The notes beneath the pieces were generated by a model. The model was given only the letters and a program-made list of their open reading frames with translations, had not been told where the DNA came from and did no database searches. A program made the translations under genes and the position numbers. Below are positions 24,016 through 31,340 of a stretch of 31,340 nt of DNA, in pieces. Numbering within the stretch: position 1 is the stretch's first letter; each line of letters starts with the position of its first letter. Origin of the DNA: Oscillospiraceae bacterium (GTDB lineage: Bacteria; Bacillota; Clostridia; Oscillospirales; Acutalibacteraceae); assembly GCA_022508865.1 (NCBI GenBank), contig JAFLUK010000005.1, positions 1 to 31,340 of the forward strand. The letters run 5' to 3'.

Positions 24016-26211
24016 ATGATTGAACGTTATGAAAATTATAACAACTATGTTGACCTGATTGAACTTATTAATAACAGTGAAAACGACTATGATTTAGTGA
24101 AAATTCAAAAGGCATATAACCTTGCATATAAGGCGCACGGAGATCAAAGACGAGTTTCAGGTGTGCCGTATATCCTTCATCCTACTTCCGTTGCCTGCAT
24201 TCTTGTAAATATCGGAATGGATACAGAGTGTGTTGTTTCAGCACTTCTTCATGATGTTGTGGAGGATACAGATGTTGAACTTGACTATATCGTTAAAAAT
24301 TTCGGTCAAACAATAGCCGACCTTATAGACGGAGTAACAAAGCTTTCAAAAATCAAATATTCAAACAGGGAAGAACGTCAGGCAGAAAATCTGCGAAAAA
24401 TGCTGATTGCTATGAGCAACGACATCAGGGTTATTATCGTTAAACTGGCTGACCGACTTCACAATATGAGAACAATTGATGTTATGAGCCCCCAAAAGCA
24501 GCGTGACAAGGCGCTGGAAAATATGGAGGTCTTTGCGCCAATTGCTCACCGCCTTGGTATGAAGGCTATAAAGGAACAGCTGGAGGATATTTCCATAAGG
24601 ATTCTTGACCCTATAGGTTATGAAGAAATAGAAAATGAGCTTCTCCTTAAAAAAGATGAAAGAGATAAATTTATAGAAAAAATCAAGGAAGAAATCACCG
24701 AAAGAACAGGTGATAATGTTAAAAATATTTACGTTGCAGGCAGAGTAAAGTCTATTAATTCAATATACAGAAAAACATTTATGAAGGGCAAAACAATGGA
24801 TGAAATCTATGATGTCTTTGCCGTAAGAGTAATTGTGGATTCTGTACTTGACTGTTACAATGTATTGGGTGTCATTCACGATATTTTTCAGCCTCTTCCA
24901 AATCGCTTCAAGGACTATATCAGCACACCCAAAAAGAATATGTACCAATCCCTTCATACAACGGTTATCGGTAAGGAGGGCGTACCCTTTGAAGTGCAGA
25001 TAAGAACATGGGATATGCATTACACTGCCGAGTACGGTATTGCTGCCCATTGGAAATATAAGCTTGGACTTTCCAAGGGTAATGACGACAAAGTCCATAT
25101 TAAGGACAGAATTGACTCCTTAAGAAAGGTTATAGAAAATCAAATTCAGTCCGAAGACGCCACAGATATTATCAAAGGTATCAAAAATGACCTTGACCAG
25201 GACGAGGTATTTGTGTTCACCCCAAAGGGCGACCTTATGAATTTGCCAAATGGCTCAACTGTTATTGACCTTGCATACACAATTCATACAGAGGTTGGCA
25301 ACAGAATGATTGGCGCCAAGGTAAACAGAAAGATTGTTCCAATCGACTACAAACTGCGTAACGGTGAAATTGTAGAGATTATCACACAAAAAGAGGGAAC
25401 AGGCCCCAAAAGAGATTGGCTGAAAATTGTAAAAACATCAGAAGCAAGAACAAAAATCCGTCAGTGGTTCAAGAGAGAAAGACGAGATGAAAATATTGTT
25501 GAGGGTAAAGCCGCTTTGGAGGCAGAACTGAAAAAGTCAGGTATTTACTTTACAGAGAAGGACGCCCGGGAAATTTACCCCAAAATTATGTCCAAAAAGC
25601 ATTGCAACACAATTGAGGACTTTTATGCTGCAATCGGTTACGGGGGTATTCAGCTCTGGAAGATTATGCCCCGAATCAAGGACGAGTATCAAAAGAGATA
25701 CGAAAAAAAGGTGGAAGAATTTATCCCTGCAAAGGAACCGCCAAAACGCAGGAAAAATGCTTCATCAGGTGTTGAAATTGAGGGTATGGACGATTGCCTC
25801 ATTAAATTTTCAAAATGTTGTAATCCTCTTCCCGGTGATGATATTATCGGATTTATCACAAGGGGATACGGCGTTTCTGTCCACAAGAGAAACTGTACCA
25901 ATTGTCCCAAGAATATTGAAGAAGCAAGCGAGCCTGATCGTTGGGTAAAGGCGAAGTGGATTGGCGAAGTCAAAAATCATTTCCAAAGCACACTGGAAAT
26001 TATTGCAGCCGACCGCACAGGACTGCTTGCAGATGTAACAATTCAACTTTCTCAAATGCATATTTTTATCCACAGCCTTATGTCAAGGGAGAACAAGGAC
26101 GGCAATGCTGTTGTTGTGGCTACAATCGACACTAACGGTCTTGACCATCTCAAGGGTATTATGACCCATCTTGGCAACATCAACGGTATTATTTCAGTTA
26201 CAAGAATATAA
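24016..26211 (+). CDS. relA: Bifunctional (p)ppGpp synthetase/hydrolase (Rel/SpoT family)
   Basis: A 731-residue long RSH protein, master enzyme of the stringent response. Domains in order: HD hydrolase with HDVVED at 79-84; synthetase with R297-F298-K299-D300, the RXKD loop typical of bifunctional enzymes, followed by NMYQSLHTTV; TGS from about 396 (DEVFVFTPKGDL); a Cys/His domain with C601-C602, H623 and C627; and a C-terminal ACT/RRM domain from about 655. Both catalytic halves appear intact, so it should both make and degrade (p)ppGpp. The ATG directly follows the recJ TAA with no spacer, and AAGGAGGTG is at 24001-24009. dtd begins 15 nt after the stop, the usual order. Confidence 0.96.
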   Translation: MIERYENYNNYVDLIELINNSENDYDLVKIQKAYNLAYKAHGDQRRVSGVPYILHPTSVACILVNIGMDTECVVSALLHDVVEDTDVELDYIVKNFGQTIADLIDGVTKLSKIKYSNREERQAENLRKMLIAMSNDIRVIIVKLADRLHNMRTIDVMSPQKQRDKALENMEVFAPIAHRLGMKAIKEQLEDISIRILDPIGYEEIENELLLKKDERDKFIEKIKEEITERTGDNVKNIYVAGRVKSINSIYRKTFMKGKTMDEIYDVFAVRVIVDSVLDCYNVLGVIHDIFQPLPNRFKDYISTPKKNMYQSLHTTVIGKEGVPFEVQIRTWDMHYTAEYGIAAHWKYKLGLSKGNDDKVHIKDRIDSLRKVIENQIQSEDATDIIKGIKNDLDQDEVFVFTPKGDLMNLPNGSTVIDLAYTIHTEVGNRMIGAKVNRKIVPIDYKLRNGEIVEIITQKEGTGPKRDWLKIVKTSEARTKIRQWFKRERRDENIVEGKAALEAELKKSGIYFTEKDAREIYPKIMSKKHCNTIEDFYAAIGYGGIQLWKIMPRIKDEYQKRYEKKVEEFIPAKEPPKRRKNASSGVEIEGMDDCLIKFSKCCNPLPGDDIIGFITRGYGVSVHKRNCTNCPKNIEEASEPDRWVKAKWIGEVKNHFQSTLEIIAADRTGLLADVTIQLSQMHIFIHSLMSRENKDGNAVVVATIDTNGLDHLKGIMTHLGNINGIISVTRI

Positions 26212-26226
26212 ATTTATAGGTGAAAT

Positions 26227-26682
26227 ATGAGAGCGGTATTACAAAGGGTTTCCTTTGCAGATGTAAAAATAAATAACGAAATTAAAGGTAAATGCAACAA
26301 GGGCTTTCTTGTGCTTTTGGGCATAAAGCAGGGCGACAGTGAAAAAGAAGTTGATTTTCTTTCTGCCAAAATTGCAAACCTCAGAGTTTTTTCTGACGAA
26401 AATGACAAAATGAATTTATCTCTTCTTAATATTGAGGGAGAAGCTCTTGTGATTTCGAATTTTACCTTATATGCAGACTGCTCCCACGGCAGACGACCAA
26501 ATTTTCTCAATGCAGAAAAGCCTGACAAGGCTAATTCACTCTATGAATACTTTTGCGAAAAGCTAAAGGCAGAAGGAGTTAAATCTGTAGAAAAGGGCGA
26601 ATTTGGCGGTGATATGCAGGTCAGTTTGTTAAATGACGGTCCCGTTACCATAATTCTGGATACAGAAGAAATTATGAAATAA
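26227..26682 (+). CDS. dtd: D-aminoacyl-tRNA deacylase
   Basis: A 151-residue dimeric RNA-based editing enzyme that removes D-amino acids (and glycine from tRNA-Ala) from mischarged tRNAs. Family landmarks are MRAVLQRVSFADV at the N-terminus, SNFTLYADCSHGRRPNF at about 77-93 (normally SQFTL) and the C-terminal NDGPVTIILDT, containing the cis-proline Gly-Pro of the active site. Length is normal. ATAGGTGAAAT precedes the ATG. It is placed between relA and a metallo-beta-lactamase-fold gene, the common Firmicute order. Confidence 0.95.
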   Translation: MRAVLQRVSFADVKINNEIKGKCNKGFLVLLGIKQGDSEKEVDFLSAKIANLRVFSDENDKMNLSLLNIEGEALVISNFTLYADCSHGRRPNFLNAEKPDKANSLYEYFCEKLKAEGVKSVEKGEFGGDMQVSLLNDGPVTIILDTEEIMK

Positions 26683-26709
26683 CAAAGTACTTTTCAATAA
26701 GGAGAAAAA

Positions 26710-27354
26710 ATGACAGAAATTAAAACATTTCAAGTGGGCATAATGTCAACAAATTGTTACTTGATTACAGATAAAGATACAAAGGAAATGGCTATTGTTG
26801 ACCCGGGTGCCTATTCCTCGGTAATAACAGATACAATCAACGCCAGTGCCGGCAACCTAAAAATGATTTTGCTTACACACGGCCACTATGACCACATTGG
26901 CGGTGTGTCGGATTTTTTAAGAGATTTTCCCAATGCAAAGGTATATATTGGAGAAAAGGACAAAATCTGCCTTACAAATGATGAATATAATTTAAGTATA
27001 AAGATGTTCCAGCGAAGATTTCAGCATTTTTCAGCAGATATACTTTGTGACGGGGAAATATTAAGGCTTGGAAATACAGAAATTAAATTTATGGAAACAC
27101 CCGGTCACACAGCAGGAAGCGGTTGTTACATTTTTGATGATAAAATTATGTCCGGAGATACTCTTTTTTGCGAATCCTGCGGAAGAACAGATTTCCCCGG
27201 TTCATCATCTATAGATATTATAAAGAGTCTTCGTATTTTGTCACAGCTTGAACAAGACTACACTGTGTATCCCGGACACGATTGCAGTACAACACTGTCT
27301 CACGAAAAGAAGTATAATCCTTATATGAGAACAAACTATGAAGATATATATTAA
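26710..27354 (+). CDS. Metallo-beta-lactamase-fold hydrolase (glyoxalase II-like, YcbL type)
   Basis: A 214-residue single-domain MBL-fold protein. The dinuclear metal site is intact: THGHYDH at 56-62, GHTAGS (third ligand His), DTLFCESCGRTDFPGSS (bridging Asp) and a final PGHD near 194-197. This is the YcbL/glyoxalase II-like group that Firmicutes keep beside dtd and hemZ. The substrate is unknown; hydrolysis of a thioester such as a lactoyl-thiol is a family-level guess. AAGGAG lies 7 nt before the ATG. The 3' end overlaps hemZ by 17 nt. Confidence 0.92.
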   Translation: MTEIKTFQVGIMSTNCYLITDKDTKEMAIVDPGAYSSVITDTINASAGNLKMILLTHGHYDHIGGVSDFLRDFPNAKVYIGEKDKICLTNDEYNLSIKMFQRRFQHFSADILCDGEILRLGNTEIKFMETPGHTAGSGCYIFDDKIMSGDTLFCESCGRTDFPGSSSIDIIKSLRILSQLEQDYTVYPGHDCSTTLSHEKKYNPYMRTNYEDIY

Positions 27355-28810
27355 AAATCACGTCTTTCATTACGAAATAGAAAATGTCACAAGACTTTTT
27401 TTCCCTTTTGAAAAACTGGAAGTTATAAAAAATATTGAAAAAGATATTATTGATTTTGATAATCTGAAAGTTCCATATATTTTTACAGGTGTTGAGGACA
27501 GCGTAATCCTTGTTAAAGCTGTGTTTGATGACTTTAAAAAAGAATTAACTACAGATAAGTCCAATAGTATTAAAGAGGACGAAAGGCTTATTTGCTCCCT
27601 CTTATTTAAACTCCTTACAGAATATACAGGTATTGAAATGCCCTGGGGTATGATAACAGGTGTTCGTCCTGTTAAATATTTCAGAACTCTGGCTTTTGAA
27701 AAGGGTAAAGAATATGCCAAAAACTATTTTAAAAACTCATACTTTGTAACTGATGATAAAATAAAACTTGCAGAAACAACAGAAAAGCATGAAAATGATA
27801 TTCTTAATTCTTCAAAAGAAAATTCTTTTTCCCTCTATATTTCAATACCCTTTTGTCCGTCAAGGTGCAGCTATTGCAGCTTTGTTTCCCAGTCTATTGA
27901 AAGGACACGGCATCTCATAGAGCCGTATCTTGATTGCCTTTGTAAAGAAATTGAATTTACAGGTCAGATAGTAAAGAAATATAACCTGTTTTTGGAAACA
28001 GTTTATATCGGCGGCGGCACCCCCACAACTCTCAACCCGAATCAGCTTAAAAAACTTGTGAATACAGTTAATTTCTCGTTTGATATGACTACATGTAGAG
28101 AGTTTACTGTGGAAGCAGGCAGACCCGATACAATCACAGAGGAAAAGTTAAGAACTCTAAAGGACAACGGAGTGACAAGAATAAGCATAAATCCCCAAAC
28201 TCTTAATGACGATGTTTTAAAGGAAATCGGCAGAAAGCACTCCGCTGAAGAAACCATTAAAGCCTTTGAGATTGCCAAGAAGGTTAATTTTACTACAGTA
28301 AATTCCGATCTTATTGCAGGACTTCCCACCGATACATTTGAAAGCTTTAAAAACAGTCTTGATACAATAATCCACTACGCTACCGAAAATATTACCATAC
28401 ATACCCTGTCAATCAAACGCAGTGCAAGTCTCACAGAGCAGGGGATAAAAACAAATGCGCAGGATGCTGAAAGAACAGGTAAAATGCTGAAATATGCAGA
28501 GGAAAGACTGATGCAAATGAATTATATTCCATACTATCTGTACCGTCAAAGCAGAATGGTAGGGAATTACGAAAATGTTGGCTGGTCAAAAATCGGCAAT
28601 GAGGGGCTATATAATGTTTTTATAATGGATGAAACTCACACGATTTTAGCTTGTGGCGCAGGTGGTGCAACAAAGCTGAAAAATCCTCGCACAGGTACAC
28701 TTGAACGTATATTTAACTACAAATTTCCGTATGAATATATAGATGGCTTTTCAGAAATTCTTAAGAGAAAAGAAAAAGTTGATATTTTTTTCAAAGAATT
28801 GGAATTATAG
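27338..28810 (+). CDS. hemZ: HemZ-type radical SAM protein (coproporphyrinogen dehydrogenase-like)
   Basis: A 490-residue radical SAM protein of the HemN/HemW superfamily, HemZ branch. The 4Fe-4S/SAM motif CPSRCSYC is at 173-180. GGGTPT is the SAM-binding glycine motif, and RISINPQTLNDDVLKEIGR is the family pattern in the barrel. The roughly 165-residue N-terminal extension before the radical SAM core is typical of HemZ (it contains MPWGMITGVRPVK). The family name implies anaerobic oxidation of coproporphyrinogen III, but no other haem gene is present here. HemZ and HemW are easily over-annotated, so a haem-chaperone or other role is possible. ATG 27338 overlaps the preceding gene by 17 nt. 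It is the last gene of the long run. Confidence 0.88.
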   Translation: MKIYIKNHVFHYEIENVTRLFFPFEKLEVIKNIEKDIIDFDNLKVPYIFTGVEDSVILVKAVFDDFKKELTTDKSNSIKEDERLICSLLFKLLTEYTGIEMPWGMITGVRPVKYFRTLAFEKGKEYAKNYFKNSYFVTDDKIKLAETTEKHENDILNSSKENSFSLYISIPFCPSRCSYCSFVSQSIERTRHLIEPYLDCLCKEIEFTGQIVKKYNLFLETVYIGGGTPTTLNPNQLKKLVNTVNFSFDMTTCREFTVEAGRPDTITEEKLRTLKDNGVTRISINPQTLNDDVLKEIGRKHSAEETIKAFEIAKKVNFTTVNSDLIAGLPTDTFESFKNSLDTIIHYATENITIHTLSIKRSASLTEQGIKTNAQDAERTGKMLKYAEERLMQMNYIPYYLYRQSRMVGNYENVGWSKIGNEGLYNVFIMDETHTILACGAGGATKLKNPRTGTLERIFNYKFPYEYIDGFSEILKRKEKVDIFFKELEL

Positions 28811-28811
28811 G

Positions 28812-28840
28812 TTGAATATTGCTTTTTGTGGTGATATAAT
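28812..28840 (+). promoter_or_regulatory. Strong extended -10 promoter of the zinc-ribbon gene
   Basis: TTGAAT (28812-28817), a 17-nt spacer and a perfect TATAAT (28835-28840) preceded by TG at -15/-14 (TGATATAAT). It begins 2 nt after the hemZ stop. Start of transcription is expected near 28847, leaving a short leader with AAAGGAG at 28854-28860. This is one of the two best promoter matches in the window. Confidence 0.82.
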
Positions 28841-28869
28841 TGTGTCAACATCGAAAGGAGTTAATAAAT

Positions 28870-29358
28870 ATGGGTTTATTTGATGATGTTTTAGTAAATG
28901 TAAAGTCAGCGGCAAATACTGTTTCCAAGAAGACTAATAATATTGTGGATTATTCAAAGTTAAAATTTACCGCATCAGGTCTTGCTAATGAAATTAAGAA
29001 AAAATTTCAAACTCTTGGCGAAGAAATTTATGCTTGCAGCAAGATTGGCAGTGACGACAGCCAGACTATAGAAGTGCTTATTCAGGAAATCGACGACCTT
29101 AAGGCACAACTTCAGGCTACCAACGAGCTGATTTCAGCAGCAAAGAATAAGATTGTTTGCCCTGTATGCAAGGCAGAACTTGATAAAGAGAGCCTTTTCT
29201 GCAATAAGTGCGGAACAAAAATTGAGGCGGATACAGTAGCCAGGTCCGAAACAAACTTTGATGACGAAGATGTTGTTGTTGAAGACCCCTTTAAAGAGGT
29301 TGTCATTATGAGTGACTCTGACGAGGATGCACCTTTAGATTCAGAACCACAGGACTAA
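28870..29358 (+). CDS. Zinc-ribbon protein of unknown function
   Basis: 162 residues, cytosolic (no signal peptide or membrane segment). The N-terminal half (1-90) is helical and amphipathic, beginning MGLFDDVLVNVKSAANTVSKK, with a likely coiled coil around 58-90 (VLIQEIDDLKAQLQATNELI). A zinc ribbon follows, with C97-P-V-C100 and C111-N-K-C114. The last 40 residues are very acidic and low in complexity. Similar small zinc-ribbon proteins are common in Clostridia without known function. The start is ATG 28870 with AAAGGAG 9 nt upstream; an upstream in-frame ATG at 28840 falls within the -10 element. It has its own promoter and a terminator 90 nt after the stop, so it is probably expressed alone. 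Confidence 0.85.
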   Translation: MGLFDDVLVNVKSAANTVSKKTNNIVDYSKLKFTASGLANEIKKKFQTLGEEIYACSKIGSDDSQTIEVLIQEIDDLKAQLQATNELISAAKNKIVCPVCKAELDKESLFCNKCGTKIEADTVARSETNFDDEDVVVEDPFKEVVIMSDSDEDAPLDSEPQD

Positions 29359-29410
29359 ATTTCAATATATCTCAACATCTCAAAAATTTTAATTATTATG
29401 CAGAGAAATG

Positions 29411-29422
29411 CTGATTAATCAG
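29411..29422 (+). repeat. 12-nt perfect palindrome
   Basis: CTGATTAATCAG lies in the gap between the zinc-ribbon gene and the flippase gene, 27 nt before the terminator stem. It has no loop and is probably a protein-binding site if anything; it may be chance in AT-rich DNA. Confidence 0.35.
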
Positions 29423-29448
29423 TGTTAACTTTAGCTTTTATAAAAAGT

Positions 29449-29475
29449 AAAGAAGGCGGAATACCCGCCTTCTTT
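29449..29475 (+). terminator. Rho-independent terminator after the zinc-ribbon gene
   Basis: A perfect 11-bp stem AAAGAAGGCGG (29449-29459) and CCGCCTTCTTT (29465-29475) with an AATAC loop. The terminal A/T pairs supply the U-run. It stands 19 nt before the start of the next gene, leaving no room for a promoter between. The flippase gene must therefore be read through it or use a promoter overlapping it. Confidence 0.87.
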
Positions 29476-29493
29476 GTCTGTAGGTGATTTGAT

Positions 29494-31263
29494 TTGTTCA
29501 AACAAAAAAATAATCAAACAATAAAAAGCCAGACCTTTTTCAAAGGCGCAATGATAATGTCACTTGCAATCGTTATTGTCAAGTTGTGCGGTATGATTTA
29601 TAAGGTTGCGCTTACAAGGGTGTACGGACTTTTTGGAGAAGAGCTGGCATCTTTTGGTATGGGCCTTTTCAGTAATGCGTACGAAATCTATATACCCCTG
29701 TTCACAATAGCAACAGCAGGATTTCCCATTGCAGTATCAAGGCTTGTTTCTGAATGTAATGCACAGAAAAGATATAAGGATATAAAGATGGCGCACAAGG
29801 TGTCTATACCATTTTTTGTAATTATGGGCATTATCTGCTCGGTCCTTATGTTTGGCGGCAGTTTTTTCTATATAAAAATAATAAACTCCCCATATGCATT
29901 ACCGTCAATGCTCTGTCTTACACCAACAATATTCTTTGGTTGCCTTGTGTCTATATATAGAGGATACTTTGAAGGTATGCGGAATATGACCCCAACATCA
30001 GTGTCAGAAATTCTTGAGGGTGTCGGCAAACTTGCCATAGGTCTGACCCTTTCATACATAATTATGAAATTGGGTCTTTCTGGCTACGAAAGCACAGGTA
30101 CAATCTTTGGTTTAACCTTTCCCGATGAAAAAACTGCAATATACACGCTTGTAGGCTATTCTGTTACCGGAGCTGTGCTGGGCATTACTTTGAGTACAGT
30201 AGTCAGCTTCCTTTACCTGTTTTTTAAATACAGAAAAACAAAGGGTGGTATTACAGAGCAACAGCTCATTGATTCAGTTGATTCAAGAACAAAGAATGAA
30301 ACCTTTAAAATTTTGCTTAAGACAGCCATCCCAATCGGTCTTGGCGCCTTGGTAATGAATGTGAGCTCAATTCTTGACGGCGCAATTATCCAAAGAGTAC
30401 TTTCGGATATGTCGGCAAATCAGGGCTCTGCACTGGCAAATCAGTACCCTATGTTTGCCGATGCAGTAAAGGATGAAACAATTCACACAAAACTTTGGGG
30501 CTGTTATGCTTCAGCGCTGACAGTAATGCAGATTGTCACCGCAATCACACAGGCATTTGGCACAACTGCTATGCCAATGGTTACAAACGCCTACACAAAA
30601 GGCGATAAAGTACAGTTAAAGACAGGTATGGATAAGGTAATGAAGCTTACCTGCATTGTAACTTTGCCATTGGGAATAGGCTTGTCAGTTATGGCAGAGC
30701 CGATTATGCAAATCACATATGGCGGCTCTGTTGCAGTTGTAGGGGCGGAATGTCTGAAAATTATGGGCTACGCAGTTCTTTTTATGGCTGCCAGCACACC
30801 TATTTGTTCTATGTTGCAGGGGGTAGGCAAGGTGAATGCTCCTGTTATACTCTACTCAATCGCAATGGTAATTAAAGTTATTATGAATTTTTCCCTTGTT
30901 ACAAATGTTGATATAAATATTAAAGGTGCTGCAACCGGTACATTGGTAGGCTATCTCTTTGTATGTGTAGTTGCAATGTATCTGCTTATCAAGAAAACCA
31001 AAGTAAGGGTGGATTTCCCCAATACTGTAGTAAAACCGCTTGTTGGTGGTATTGCCTGTGGTTTAACAGCATATTTTATTTATTATTTTATAAAGAATTT
31101 AATGAATATTTATGTTTCAACCTTTATTTCCATAGGTGCAGGTGCAATCGTATACGTAATTTTGGTACTTCTTCTGGGAACATTTAATGATAATGACCTT
31201 GATTTCCTAAAAAAGAATGAAAAAATTCGAAAAATACTTGCAAAATTTAGAATAATGGGGTAA
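29494..31263 (+). CDS. SpoVB/MurJ-like polysaccharide (lipid II) flippase, MOP superfamily
   Basis: A 589-residue integral membrane protein with about 14 membrane segments. The N-terminal pattern FFKGAMIMSLAIVIVKLCGMIYKVALTRVYG is characteristic of the SpoVB/YabM/YkvU branch of MOP flippases, which move lipid-linked wall precursors or are needed for spore cortex. ATAGFPIAVSRLVSE at about 72-86 and YRGYFEGMRNMTPTSVSEILEG near 152-173 are further family motifs. The start is TTG 29494 with GTAGGTGAT upstream; later ATGs would cut into the first conserved helix. In Bacillus subtilis YabM is followed by yabN (mazG), and a gene start follows here 48 nt on. Whether it acts in vegetative wall synthesis or sporulation cannot be decided. 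Confidence 0.88.
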   Translation: MFKQKNNQTIKSQTFFKGAMIMSLAIVIVKLCGMIYKVALTRVYGLFGEELASFGMGLFSNAYEIYIPLFTIATAGFPIAVSRLVSECNAQKRYKDIKMAHKVSIPFFVIMGIICSVLMFGGSFFYIKIINSPYALPSMLCLTPTIFFGCLVSIYRGYFEGMRNMTPTSVSEILEGVGKLAIGLTLSYIIMKLGLSGYESTGTIFGLTFPDEKTAIYTLVGYSVTGAVLGITLSTVVSFLYLFFKYRKTKGGITEQQLIDSVDSRTKNETFKILLKTAIPIGLGALVMNVSSILDGAIIQRVLSDMSANQGSALANQYPMFADAVKDETIHTKLWGCYASALTVMQIVTAITQAFGTTAMPMVTNAYTKGDKVQLKTGMDKVMKLTCIVTLPLGIGLSVMAEPIMQITYGGSVAVVGAECLKIMGYAVLFMAASTPICSMLQGVGKVNAPVILYSIAMVIKVIMNFSLVTNVDINIKGAATGTLVGYLFVCVVAMYLLIKKTKVRVDFPNTVVKPLVGGIACGLTAYFIYYFIKNLMNIYVSTFISIGAGAIVYVILVLLLGTFNDNDLDFLKKNEKIRKILAKFRIMG

Positions 31264-31311
31264 AATATCAGTGTTGTATTTTAGTGTTTTTTGCTAATTG
31301 GAGGTTGTGGT

Positions 31312-31340
31312 TTGAATTTTCAACAAAAGCAAAACTACGG
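31312..31340 (+). CDS. Start of a gene, 3' truncated; possibly MazG-type pyrophosphohydrolase
   Basis: TTG 31312 is preceded by a good TTGGAGGTTG site (31298-31307), and the frame is open to the window end, encoding MNFQQKQNY. Nine residues cannot identify it. The guess mazG/yabN comes from the conserved yabM-yabN order, plus the resemblance of the N-terminal residues to clostridial MazG proteins as I remember them. Confidence 0.45.

Noticed and set aside
1..31340. CRISPR array, tRNA/rRNA gene, insertion sequence, phage or toxin-antitoxin module
   Set aside because: There are no regularly spaced repeats, CCA-ended cloverleaf, transposase motif or small paired toxin-like genes. Almost all bases are assigned to conserved genes and the gaps are too short.

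Overview
The window is a gene-dense, AT-rich chromosomal segment from an anaerobic, probably spore-forming Firmicute of class Clostridia. An Oscillospiraceae/Ruminococcaceae-type organism is my best guess; no rRNA or other decisive marker is present. The reasons are strong AGGAGG-type ribosome binding sites, frequent TTG/GTG starts, a GerA-family germination operon, HPr kinase, WhiA, a HemZ-type radical SAM protein, a SpoVB/MurJ-type flippase, and the order xseB-ispA-dxs-tlyA-nadK-argR-recN. I see no CRISPR array, tRNA, rRNA, insertion sequence, phage gene or integrase. No intergenic gap exceeds about 290 bases.

Layout. 1-420: C-terminal end of a bacterial tyrosine kinase (capsule/exopolysaccharide type), closed by a clear terminator. 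591-1877: a stand-alone PLP aminotransferase. 2016-4534: a strong promoter, secD-secF and a hairpin. 4563-7019: a three-gene zinc/manganese-type ABC importer with overlapping genes. 7027-8077 (minus strand): a DUF421 membrane protein followed by a small DUF4363-type protein. 8162-11154 (plus strand, divergent from that pair): a GerA-type operon whose third gene is an unusually short GerAC-like lipoprotein. 11351-28810: a co-directional run of 16 genes with gaps of at most 45 nt and no recognisable terminator: hprK, murB, rapZ, whiA, xseB, ispA, dxs, tlyA, nadK, argR, recN, recJ, relA/spoT, dtd, a metallo-beta-lactamase-fold hydrolase and hemZ. 28812-29358: a zinc-ribbon protein with its own very good promoter. 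29449-29475: a terminator. 29494-31263: a SpoVB/MurJ-like flippase. The first codons of one more gene (probably mazG/yabN by synteny) lie at the right edge.

Most of the window is conserved housekeeping: protein export, carbon catabolite control, peptidoglycan and isoprenoid precursors, NADP, arginine regulation, DNA repair, the stringent response and translation quality control. The part most worth a second look is 7.0-11.2 kb. There a DUF421/DUF4363 pair diverges from a germinant-receptor operon with a minimal C subunit, and a 15-nt perfect palindrome sits directly in front of the first receptor gene. I found no convincing wholly new system. The findings are mainly unusual variants, missing partners in otherwise conserved clusters, and specific regulatory elements.
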